From assembly GCA_013289665.1 (NCBI GenBank), contig JABCZN010000002.1:62001-126000 (forward strand): a DNA stretch of 64,000 bases, written 5' to 3'. The notes under the pieces are model-generated. The model worked only from the letters and a program-made list of their open reading frames with translations, was not told the origin of the DNA and did no database searches. Positions within the stretch are counted from its first letter, which is position 1; each line of letters begins with the position of its first letter. The stretch comes from Acidobacteriota bacterium (lineage in GTDB: Bacteria; Acidobacteriota; Terriglobia; Acidiferrales; UBA7541). The position numbers were made by a program, and so were the translations under genes. Below are positions 9,388 to 16,935 of the stretch, piece by piece.

Positions 9388-11397
9388 TCAGGACCGCGTC
9401 AGTTCGGCGTATTCCAGTTCGCCGGATTCACGGGATACCGCAGAGCGCCGGTTTAGCGGCGAGTCGCGGCGAGTGCGCGGCTGGGTGGCGCGATCGATGA
9501 CGAAACGATCCATCGTGTCGAGCAGGTTGCGGGAAAGCTTCAACATCTGTTCGGCAGCGGCGGAAAGTTCGGTGGAGCTGGAAGCCGACTGCTGAACCAG
9601 TTCGCGCATCTTGTCCATGGCGCGGACCACGGCCTGCGCGCCGGAAGCCTGTTCCTCGACGGCCGAGCTGATCTCCTGCGTGATTTCCGTAAGGCGGTTG
9701 GTAGCCTTGGCGATCTGCGAGGACCCGACCGACTGTTCGTTGGTGGCCGCGCCGATCTCCTGGGAGAATTTGTAGACTTCGGTGACGACGTCGGAAATTT
9801 TGTGGAGCGCGCTGCCCAGATCGTTGCCGAGGCTCAGGCCCTCTTCCACGATGCGGGTGCTGTGCTCCATGTTTTCGACGGCCTGGCGCGCTTCACGCTG
9901 GATACTTTGAATCAGGTCGGCGATTTCCTTGGTGGATTGCGTGGACTTTTCGGCCAGCTTGCGGACTTCGTCGGCAACGACGGCAAAGCCGAGGCCGTGT
10001 TCACCGGCGCGCGCTGCTTCGATGGCGGCGTTGAGCGCCAGCAGGTTGGTCTGCTCGGCGAGGTCGTCAATGACTTCGATGATCTTGCCGATGTCGTCGG
10101 CGCGATGGCCGAGAATGTTGATGATTTCCGCGGAGGACTGGATGGCCTTGTTGGTGCGGTTCAAGCCGTCGGTGGTCTTCTCCATGGTCTGAATGCCGGT
10201 GATGACTTCCTCGCGCGAGCGGTTGGCGATGTCGAGAAGAACTTTGGCGGTGTCGGCAACGCGCTGGATCGAGGTGACCATCTGGTCGATGGAGGCGGAA
10301 GTTTCCGCAACGCTGGACGCTTGCACCTGGGTGTTCTTGACGACGTTCTGCACGTTGATGCTCATCTCGTGCATGGTGCTGGTGACTTCTTCAATGGCGG
10401 AAGATGCCTGGACGCTGACCTTGGCGGATTCATCGGCCGCACCTGCGACCTGGTTGGAACCGGCGGAAACCTGCGAAGCGCTGTCGCGGGTGGAGCGCAC
10501 GATTTCCTGCAAGCCGTGAGACATGCGCACGAAAGCGTTGCCAAGTGTGTCTCGCTTGGAACGCGGCGTGACTTCGATGGCGAGGTCACCTTCGGCGACG
10601 GCCATGGAAACGCTGGCCATCTCCTTGAGGTACGCGACCATGTTGTTGAAAGTCGTAGCTAACGCCCCGATTTCATCATTGCGGTGAATATCAATGTTCT
10701 GGTCGAGATCGCCGGAGTTGCCGATTTCCTGGGCGACGGTGATCAGATGCTGCAGCGGTTCGGTGATGGACTTGGCTGTCCGCACGGCCTTGAACAATCC
10801 AAAGCCGATGGCAAAAAGTGTGCCAAAAACGACGATGCCGAAACTCCATCTGCCGGCGGTGGATGCAGCAGATTCTGACTGTGTCAGTGCTTTGCTGGTG
10901 TCAGTATTTGCCTGGTCCAGGACGGCGGAAGACTTGGTTAGCCAGGAAGCCGGATCTTTCTGCAAATAAAAGATCTGGAGGTCGGAGACGGTGGCGTCGC
11001 CGGAATCAACCTGGTGACGCTTGGCCAAAAGCGGCTTGGCAAAATTGTCCGCCCAACTGGATTCTGTGCTTTCGACCTGAATGAGCGCGGTGTGCAGGAA
11101 TTCGTTGCTGGTCTTCGCTTCGCCCTGCTTCACGAAGTCGGCAAGCTCGGTGAATCCCTTATTCACCTTGTCTTCGTCGCGAGGATCGCCGCTCAGCAGG
11201 AAATTATTGAGATTCAGGCGATTCTGCATGATCTGGTTACGGACATCCCCAATGGTGCGCACGCTCTCCAGGGCATTGGCGGCTTCGCCGCTGGCGGAGC
11301 TGGCTTTCCAGATCGAGCCGATATCCACAAAAAGGAGAATGAGGAGGATCAGCAGGATCGCCCCAAAGCTCCGATAGAGTTGCTGCTTGATGGTCAT
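9388..11397 (-). CDS. Methyl-accepting chemotaxis protein with periplasmic sensor (operon 1)
   Basis: 669 residues. TM1 about 12-26, a periplasmic, mostly helical region of about 155 residues (27-184, CHASE3/4HB-like by appearance), TM2 about 185-204, HAMP, then a long coiled-coil signalling domain whose tip [19 protein letters not shown] and [11 protein letters not shown] are hallmark sequences. The C terminus (ELEYAELTRS) lacks a typical CheR-tethering pentapeptide. GGAGG ten bases before the ATG supports the start. It is the first gene of the first operon, with a terminator 50 bp upstream closing off the previous gene. The ligand is unknown. Confidence 0.93.
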   Translation of the reverse strand: MTIKQQLYRSFGAILLILLILLFVDIGSIWKASSASGEAANALESVRTIGDVRNQIMQNRLNLNNFLLSGDPRDEDKVNKGFTELADFVKQGEAKTSNEFLHTALIQVESTESSWADNFAKPLLAKRHQVDSGDATVSDLQIFYLQKDPASWLTKSSAVLDQANTDTSKALTQSESAASTAGRWSFGIVVFGTLFAIGFGLFKAVRTAKSITEPLQHLITVAQEIGNSGDLDQNIDIHRNDEIGALATTFNNMVAYLKEMASVSMAVAEGDLAIEVTPRSKRDTLGNAFVRMSHGLQEIVRSTRDSASQVSAGSNQVAGAADESAKVSVQASSAIEEVTSTMHEMSINVQNVVKNTQVQASSVAETSASIDQMVTSIQRVADTAKVLLDIANRSREEVITGIQTMEKTTDGLNRTNKAIQSSAEIINILGHRADDIGKIIEVIDDLAEQTNLLALNAAIEAARAGEHGLGFAVVADEVRKLAEKSTQSTKEIADLIQSIQREARQAVENMEHSTRIVEEGLSLGNDLGSALHKISDVVTEVYKFSQEIGAATNEQSVGSSQIAKATNRLTEITQEISSAVEEQASGAQAVVRAMDKMRELVQQSASSSTELSAAAEQMLKLSRNLLDTMDRFVIDRATQPRTRRDSPLNRRSAVSRESGELEYAELTRS

Positions 11398-11448
11398 TGC
11401 GTCACTTCCTCCACATCCAAATCAAATCCAGATTGCGCATATTCGCTC

Positions 11449-11474
11449 AAAAAGCACGGCCCAGCGGGGCCACG
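11449..11474 (-). terminator. Rho-independent terminator of the TonB-like gene
   Basis: Read on the minus strand, GGCCC-CGCT-GGGCC is extended by two wobble pairs and one C-G pair to an 8-bp stem and followed by C and TTTTT. It begins right after the TAA of the TonB-like gene and ends about 50 bp before the mcp start, so the chemosensory operon needs its own promoter in that short interval. Confidence 0.75.
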
Positions 11475-11813
11475 TTACTGCCTGAAGTCGAATTCGACCA
11501 TTTGCGTCGTCTCTTCCGGCGCGGGCTCAAACTTCCATTCCTTGATTGCGTCCAGGCAGGTCTGGACAAGAACCGGGTGTCCACCGACCGCGCGCGATGA
11601 CTTCACATGCCCGTCCGGCGCGATGACCACTTCAATCTTGACCTTGCCGGTGATGTTCATCCGGCGAGCGAGTTCCGGAATAGCGGGCGTGATTTTTGTT
11701 TTGACCTTGCGTTTGCCTTCTTCGACGAATGTTTGTTGGGCGAACGCCAGTGATACGGCGAACAGAGCCGCGGCAGCGGCGACGAGCAGTTTCTTGCTCC
11801 AATTGAATGCCAT
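11475..11813 (-). CDS. Secreted TonB C-terminal-domain protein
   Basis: 112 residues from the ATG at 11813, chosen because GAGGAGG lies eleven bases upstream and a signal peptide begins there (KKLLVAAAAALFAVSLAFAQ). The rest is a TonB C-terminal domain: NITGKVKIEVVIAPDGHV, the CLDAIKEWKFEPA helix-strand and a final VEFDFRQ. It lacks the proline-rich linker and apparently the N-terminal anchor, since the hydrophobic segment ends in a cleavable A-F-A site. Short proteins of this kind are common in Acidobacteriota; whether they energise receptors is unknown. No ExbB/ExbD is nearby. Confidence 0.75.
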   Translation of the reverse strand: MAFNWSKKLLVAAAAALFAVSLAFAQQTFVEEGKRKVKTKITPAIPELARRMNITGKVKIEVVIAPDGHVKSSRAVGGHPVLVQTCLDAIKEWKFEPAPEETTQMVEFDFRQ

Positions 11814-11831
11814 TTGAACCACACCCTCCTC

Positions 11832-11852
11832 AGGTGGGAAAGTACCCCACCT
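11832..11852. promoter_or_regulatory. Inverted repeat in the TonB-like gene leader
   Basis: AGGTGGG (11832-11838) and CCCACCT (11846-11852) form a perfect 7-bp inverted repeat with a 7-base spacer, ending just before the ribosome-binding site of the TonB-like gene. It could be a protein-binding site or a leader hairpin; the sequence does not decide. Confidence 0.4.
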
Positions 11853-12181
11853 AGGAGAAGGCAAGTCCAATGCCATGATTGCGGTGGAGACGGCGAAGCG
11901 GGCAAGTTTGCGTGAGTGGGCATTAACTGCTTTTGATTTAGAAGATTATGGGGAAGGAGGAGATGCGAGTACGGCGACGCACGTTGCCAAGATGTCTCAT
12001 TGCGCACGAGGAATCTAGGGTTGGGTCTCACGCTGAGACGTGGGGGAGAGACCGCTAGGCTGACCCGAGGTAACGAATGCGTGTCAGCGGGAGGAAGACC
12101 CATTGACTCAGAATGAGATGGCTCGGTAGCGTGGAAGCGCGTGGTTTCTTACTTTGAGACGCGCAAAGCCCTTGAGCATCT
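11853..12181. other. Divergent intergenic region before the kinase operon
   Basis: About 330 bp between the leader of the minus-strand TonB-like gene and the plus-strand kinase gene. It holds the GTCTCA/TGAGAC palindrome and half-sites annotated separately, plus a further TGAGAC at 12155-12160. I found no convincing coding frame, and no clear promoter for either direction. Confidence 0.5.
11994..12039. promoter_or_regulatory. Candidate operator: GTCTCA-CGC-TGAGAC palindrome and upstream half-site
   Basis: A perfect palindrome GTCTCA (12025-12030), CGC, TGAGAC (12034-12039) lies about 145 bp before the kinase/sigma-54-regulator operon. A second GTCTCA begins at 11994, 31 bp (about three helical turns) upstream. 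The same palindrome, one base changed, recurs at 16375-16389. Enhancer-binding regulators typically bind such paired dyads at this distance, so autoregulation by the regulator encoded at 14898-16319 is a reasonable inference. Confidence 0.5.
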
Positions 12182-14506
12182 ATGCGTGAACGGAAGAGTA
12201 TCCCTGCGAGCCGCCCAGCGGCGGCTTCTGCCCGGAAAACGCCCGGACGCCCGAAGCACGACTATTCCAAAGAATTGATGGAGCTGGTGGTCGAAGCCGC
12301 GAATTCGCGCGTGCTGCCGGAATTTCTGCAAGGTTTTGCCGAGCGGGCCGCGGAGATGCTGGATGCGGAATGGGCAGGGGTGGGGGAGATTGTGGGAAGC
12401 CGCGTGGAAACTTACACGCGGAGCCCCGGGTACCCGGCAAACGAAGAAGAACGCGAATGGCTGGCCGAAAGCCTGCAGCAGAGGCGCCCGGGACTGGAAG
12501 TGTTGCCACTGAAGCGCACCGGCCAGGACATTGCGTTTTATCCGATCTATGCGAGCGATGGGGAGCTGATGGGGACGCTCTGCCTGGCACGGAAAGCGGC
12601 GGGTTTTTCGCGGGCGGAGGAAAAACTGCTCGCGGCGCTGGCGAGCCACGCGGCGCTTTCGATGGAGAAGGTGCGGCGGTTTTCGCAACTCGAGCGGTCC
12701 AAGAAGCAGTGGGTCGAAGATATTGATGCCATCAGCGACTACATCGCGGTGCACGACCAGGCCTGGAAGATTGTGCGCACCAACCGGTCGCTGGCGACGG
12801 AGCTTGGAATTCCGCCAGCGGCCCTGGTAGGCGAACCAATCAGCGGCCTCAGGCATATAGCTGAAACCGGCAGCGCGCTACCTTGCCCTTTCTGCCGCGA
12901 TACCCGCGAGGCGCGGGAAGAATACATTGCGACGAGCGCGGGGCGGACGTTTCTGGTTTCGACGTCGCGAACCCGCGGCGCGAACGAGGAAGAATCGCGT
13001 ACCATTCACGTCCTCAAGGACATTACCGACCGGCGGGAAGCGGAGCGAAGGTATCGCGAGCTGTTCGACAGCATCCAGGAAGGATTGTTTTTTGCGACGC
13101 CAGAGGGACAGTTCCTGGATGTGAATGATGCGCTGGTGCGCATGTTGGGCTATGAGTCCGCCGAGGAGTTGCTGCGAGCGGACGTGAGCGCGCATCTCTA
13201 TCCCACGCCTGCGGCCAAGGCGCGGCTCGTGAGCGCGATTGCGGAGCGCGGGGCGCTGCGGAATTACGAAGAGACGCTCCGGAAAAAGGATGGCGGGTTG
13301 CTGCACACGATGCAGAACATCAGCGCGGTGCGCAACGCGCTGGGGCATGTGGTGCAGATCCGCGGACTGATGCTGGATGTGACGGAGCAGAAGATGTTCC
13401 AGTCGCAATTGCAGCGCGAACGCGATTTTAACCAGAAGATCCTGAATACGACCCAGAGCATGATTCTGGTGCTGGATACGGCGGGGTTGATCAGCTATGC
13501 GAACCGGCGGTGCTATGAGGCCGGATATCGCAAGGACGAGCTGATCGGGCACCGGTTGGTGGACTGGGTGGAAGGTTCGCACCGGAAGGATTTTGAGGCG
13601 GCACTGCAAACCACGGCGAATGGACTGCAGGTGGACAACCTGGAATTGCGGGCACGGCGGGCCGAGGGCTCACTGGGGCACTTTTCAATCAGCTTGAGCC
13701 CGATGAGGGACGAAGCGAACCAGGTGAACAACGTGGTGGTGGTGATGACGGACATCACGGATGCGGCCTTGTTGCAGGCAAAATTGGCGCACGCGGAAAA
13801 GATGGCGACGATTGGCCGGCTGGTGTCGGGCGTGGCGCACGAGGTGAACAATCCCTTGGCCGCAATTCTGGGATTCACAGACCTGTTGCTGGAGAACCCG
13901 GAGATGCCGGCCGCTGCGCGCGAAGATCTGCAGATTATTTTGCAGGAGACGCAGCGGACGAAAGAGATCGTGCAGGATTTGCTGAGCTTCGCCCGGCAAA
14001 GGCCGACCCAGAAGGAGCCGGTGAACGTTAACGCGGTGCTGCGGCAGACGATCAAGCTGCGGAGCTACGACTTTTCGAGCCACGGCGTGGAGGTGAGCGA
14101 GGATTTCGAAGCGAACCTGAGCCCCACGCTGGGAGATGCGCAGCAGTTACAGCAAGTTTTCCTGAACATTCTGAATAACGCCTACGACGCCATTCAGGAA
14201 TCCGGCAATCACGGGCGCATCCGGATTCGCACGCGGCGCGCGGAAGATGACGTCGAAGTGGCGTTCATGGACAACGGGACGGGGGTTGTGGACCCGGAGC
14301 GCATCTTCGATCCCTTCTTTACGACCAAGCAAGCCGGGAAAGGCACGGGGCTTGGGTTGAGCATCTGCTACGGGATTGTGCGCGCACATGGCGGTGAGAT
14401 TCTTTGCTGGAACAATGAGGGCGAGACCGGAAGCACGTTCGTGGTGCGGCTGCCGGCGGCGACGGAGACTTCGTTGGCGGCGGCTGTCAAAGAGGCGGGG
14501 CGATGA
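12182..14506 (+). CDS. GAF/PAS sensor histidine kinase (NtrB-like)
   Basis: 774 residues with no membrane segment, so probably cytoplasmic. A GAF-like domain at about 30-170 is followed by three PAS-type domains (about 180-270, 285-405, 410-525). The kinase core has H-box LVSGVAHEVNNPLAAILG, N-box NILNNAYDAI, DNGTGV and GKGTGLGLSICYGIV. It is a complete kinase and very probably the partner of the two downstream regulators: it overlaps the receiver gene by four bases (ATGA). The ATG at 12182 is the first in frame. Signal unknown. Confidence 0.9.
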   Translation: MRERKSIPASRPAAASARKTPGRPKHDYSKELMELVVEAANSRVLPEFLQGFAERAAEMLDAEWAGVGEIVGSRVETYTRSPGYPANEEEREWLAESLQQRRPGLEVLPLKRTGQDIAFYPIYASDGELMGTLCLARKAAGFSRAEEKLLAALASHAALSMEKVRRFSQLERSKKQWVEDIDAISDYIAVHDQAWKIVRTNRSLATELGIPPAALVGEPISGLRHIAETGSALPCPFCRDTREAREEYIATSAGRTFLVSTSRTRGANEEESRTIHVLKDITDRREAERRYRELFDSIQEGLFFATPEGQFLDVNDALVRMLGYESAEELLRADVSAHLYPTPAAKARLVSAIAERGALRNYEETLRKKDGGLLHTMQNISAVRNALGHVVQIRGLMLDVTEQKMFQSQLQRERDFNQKILNTTQSMILVLDTAGLISYANRRCYEAGYRKDELIGHRLVDWVEGSHRKDFEAALQTTANGLQVDNLELRARRAEGSLGHFSISLSPMRDEANQVNNVVVVMTDITDAALLQAKLAHAEKMATIGRLVSGVAHEVNNPLAAILGFTDLLLENPEMPAAAREDLQIILQETQRTKEIVQDLLSFARQRPTQKEPVNVNAVLRQTIKLRSYDFSSHGVEVSEDFEANLSPTLGDAQQLQQVFLNILNNAYDAIQESGNHGRIRIRTRRAEDDVEVAFMDNGTGVVDPERIFDPFFTTKQAGKGTGLGLSICYGIVRAHGGEILCWNNEGETGSTFVVRLPAATETSLAAAVKEAGR

Positions 14507-14901
14507 CCGCGACCGCCATGCCGCGCCCTGCAGCTCTAATCCTGGTGATAGAAGACGAACCGTCAGTGAGCGCATTCGTGCGGGCAGCGCTCGAACGCCG
14601 GGGTTATAAGGTTGTCGAGGCATCGTCGGGTGCGGCGGGCTTAGAGCAATTGGAAGCGAGAGCTTTCGCGGGAGTGATTTCGGATATCCGGATGCCAGGG
14701 AACATCAACGGGGCGGACGTGCATGCGTGGATCCGCAAGAACCAGCCGCAGATGGCAAGCCGCATTATTCTAATCAGCGGGGACACGGCGAACAGCGAGA
14801 CGCAGCATTTGCTGGCCTCCAGCCAGACTCCCTGCCTGGAGAAGCCGTTTCGGGTTCACAAGCTTATTTCGATGGTGGAGAAAACCTTCGGGAAACCATG
14901 A
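14503..14901 (+). CDS. Single-domain response regulator
   Basis: 132 residues, receiver only. Acidic pocket E-D at 17-18, phospho-acceptor D61 in GVISDIRMPG, and the lysine in CLEKPFRVHK. No output domain. It overlaps the kinase gene and the sigma-54 regulator gene by four bases at each end, so the three are one operon. It could act as a phosphate sink or relay competing with the enhancer-binding regulator for the same kinase. Confidence 0.88.
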   Translation: MTATAMPRPAALILVIEDEPSVSAFVRAALERRGYKVVEASSGAAGLEQLEARAFAGVISDIRMPGNINGADVHAWIRKNQPQMASRIILISGDTANSETQHLLASSQTPCLEKPFRVHKLISMVEKTFGKP

Positions 14902-16319
14902 GCGACGATCTGAAAATCAAAATATTGGTGGTTGACGACGAGCAGAGCATTCGGCGACTGTGCATGACGATCGGCGGCTCGCTGGGATTTTTGTGCCAGG
15001 AGGCGGAGAGTGCGGAGGCGGCGGCAACGCGGCTCGAAACAGATCCGCCAGACCTGGTGCTGACCGACCTGAAGCTGCCGAATCTCACAGGTGTGGAGCT
15101 GCTGAAACAGATCAAGGCGCAGCTGCCGCGGACCGAAGTGGCGATCATGACGGGCCACGGCTCGATTGAATCGGCCGTCGATGCGATGAAGCTGGGCGCG
15201 TACGACTACATTGAAAAACCGTTTCGCGTGGAAAAGATGCGCCTGCTGCTGCAGCGGATGGCGGACAAGGTCCGCCTGGTCAATGAGAATGCGTTCCTGC
15301 GCGAGCGGGTAAACACGGAAGAAAACCTGGACGGGATTATCGGCAGCTCGGCAGGCATGCAGGATGTGCTGCGGATGATCTCGCGGCTAAAGGATACGCG
15401 GACTCCAGTCCTGATTTCCGGGGAAAGCGGCACAGGGAAAGAACTGGTGGCTCGAGCGATTCATTTTCGCGGAGCGCTGGCGCAGATGCCGTTTGTAGCC
15501 GTGGATTGCGGCGCGCTGGTGCCGACGCTGATGGAAAGCGAAATGTTCGGATACGAGAAGGGCGCGTTTACCGGGGCGACGAGGACCAAGGCGGGACTGT
15601 TCCAAGCGGCCAACGGCGGAACGATTTTCCTGGACGAGATCGGTGAATTGCCGCTGGAGATGCAGGCCAAGCTGCTGCGCGTGCTGCAGGAAAAGGAAGT
15701 GCGGCCGGTCGGCAGCAACGACAGGATTAATGTGGATGTGAGGGTGATGGCGGCAACGAATCGGGACCTGGAATCGGCGTACCGCGCGGGGACTTTCCGC
15801 AAGGACCTTTACTTCCGGTTGAACGTCGTGACCGTGCACATTCCCCCGCTGCGCGAGAGGCGCTCGGACATTCCGATGCTGGTGCATCACTTCCTGAACC
15901 GTTACGCGCCAGACGGAAACTTGCAGGTGACTGCCGCGGCGATGAAGAGCCTGCTGCAATACGACTGGCCGGGAAACGTGCGCGAACTGGAGAACTGCAT
16001 CGCGCGGGCTGTGACCCTGGGCGACCACGAGGTAATGGACGTGAAGGATTTGCCGCCGGCGATTCGAACCGAACATCCGGCGAGCGGTGGTGAAACAGAA
16101 GGATCCGATGCCGCCTCCATTTCTACCACGGCGCTGGCGGAAATGGAGCGCATGACGATTTTGCGCGTTTTCGAGCAGGCCCACGGAGACAAGGCGCTGG
16201 CGGGGAAAATGCTCGGCATCAGCCGCGCGACACTCTACCGCAAGCTGAAACGCTACAAAATTGGTGTGCGTCCAGACGAAAAAGAAGAACGGATGGGAGC
16301 CGCATCGGGCGAAATGTAG
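14898..16319 (+). CDS. Sigma-54-dependent response regulator (NtrC family)
   Basis: 473 residues from the ATG at 14898, which overlaps the preceding stop as ATGA. Receiver at 8-120 (D57 in DLVLTDLKLP, K107), an AAA+ domain with Walker A GESGTGKE (175-182) and the sigma-54 contact loop GAFTGA (222-227), and a Fis-type helix-turn-helix at the C terminus (LAGKMLGISRATLYRKLKRY). It should activate RpoN promoters when phosphorylated by the neighbouring kinase. The repeated palindrome on both sides of this operon is its likely binding site. Confidence 0.93.
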   Translation: MSDDLKIKILVVDDEQSIRRLCMTIGGSLGFLCQEAESAEAAATRLETDPPDLVLTDLKLPNLTGVELLKQIKAQLPRTEVAIMTGHGSIESAVDAMKLGAYDYIEKPFRVEKMRLLLQRMADKVRLVNENAFLRERVNTEENLDGIIGSSAGMQDVLRMISRLKDTRTPVLISGESGTGKELVARAIHFRGALAQMPFVAVDCGALVPTLMESEMFGYEKGAFTGATRTKAGLFQAANGGTIFLDEIGELPLEMQAKLLRVLQEKEVRPVGSNDRINVDVRVMAATNRDLESAYRAGTFRKDLYFRLNVVTVHIPPLRERRSDIPMLVHHFLNRYAPDGNLQVTAAAMKSLLQYDWPGNVRELENCIARAVTLGDHEVMDVKDLPPAIRTEHPASGGETEGSDAASISTTALAEMERMTILRVFEQAHGDKALAGKMLGISRATLYRKLKRYKIGVRPDEKEERMGAASGEM

Positions 16320-16328
16320 CAATTGGGA

Positions 16329-16389
16329 GTCTCACACCAAGAGCTGGTAGGATACCTAAAGCTGAGACGAGAACGTTTCAGCGTGAGAC
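16329..16389. promoter_or_regulatory. Candidate operator cluster upstream of the second chemosensory locus
   Basis: GTTTCA (16375-16380), GCG, TGAGAC (16384-16389) repeats the palindrome at 12025-12039 with one change. A second TGAGAC at 16363-16368 lies exactly 21 bp (two helical turns) upstream, and a GTCTCA occurs at 16329-16334. The cluster fills the gap between the sigma-54 regulator and the PilZ-like gene, which suggests that the regulator controls the second locus. Confidence 0.5.
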
Positions 16390-16403
16390 GTCCGGTTCGT
16401 CTC

Positions 16404-16420
16404 CTGGCATCGGGAAAGTT
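16404..16420 (+). promoter_or_regulatory. Weak sigma-54-like promoter
   Basis: CTGGCAT resembles the -24 element (TGGCAC). Ten bases after the GG, where GC is expected for the -12 element, the sequence is GT, with AA rather than TT before it. It is placed correctly downstream of the operator cluster and about 25 bp before the first possible start of the PilZ-like gene, but the -12 element is poor. Confidence 0.3.
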
Positions 16421-16443
16421 TTAAGCCTCCTCCTTTCTTCAAG

Positions 16444-16935
16444 TTGCAAATCAGAAATGCCTGGATGTTTTTGGCGCTCGGCGTGCAATTCCCTGCTTGG
16501 GACATTGTGTCTGGGTTCGCCTTAGGTGTGTATCTGCGCGCGGGCGAAGCCGGTGGGGATGGAGAAACGGTCAAGCTTACGGGGCTGAACCAAGCAATGG
16601 CGCTGACTACGGACGAACAGGGGTGTGCGGAGCAGTTGGCGCGGTTTTTTCCGAGCCTTCCTGGCGTGCGAATTCCAGTCCGCGTCAGGCCTCTGAGGGC
16701 CGGAAGTTCACCCGCGCGGCTCGAGGAATCCGCGGTAGTGGAATATGGTTCGGAAGAGTACGCGATCTTTTTGAGCACGTTGCCGCTGGAATTTGCCGAT
16801 CGGGTGTGCATCTCGGGTAACGGAGGGGGGCGTTCAGCAGAGGCTACCGTAATTGCGCTCCAGTATCACGAAGGGCGCAAAGCGGTCGCGGTGCGGTTTG
16901 TGGAAGGCCGCTGCGAATGGATGAGGCAATCGTGA
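16444..16935 (+). CDS. Degenerate PilZ-like protein
   Basis: Up to 163 residues. The start is unclear: the frame opens with TTG at 16444, with an ATG at 16465 and another at 16597, none with a good ribosome-binding site. The C-terminal 80 residues (VRVRPLR, AVVEYGSEEYAIFLS, ATVIALQYHEGRKAVAVRFVEG) have the strand pattern of a PilZ barrel, but the RxxxR and DxSxxG signatures are absent, so c-di-GMP binding is doubtful. It overlaps the next gene by about 20 bp and probably starts the second chemosensory transcript. Confidence 0.6.
   Translation: MQIRNAWMFLALGVQFPAWDIVSGFALGVYLRAGEAGGDGETVKLTGLNQAMALTTDEQGCAEQLARFFPSLPGVRIPVRVRPLRAGSSPARLEESAVVEYGSEEYAIFLSTLPLEFADRVCISGNGGGRSAEATVIALQYHEGRKAVAVRFVEGRCEWMRQS

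Noticed and set aside
12125..12138. GG-N10-GC arrangement as a sigma-54 promoter for the kinase operon
   Set aside because: Only the GG and GC match; the rest (TAGC, AA before GC) departs too far from consensus.
15387..16322. 311-residue minus-strand frame
   Set aside because: It is antisense to the sigma-54 regulator gene; no domain is recognisable.
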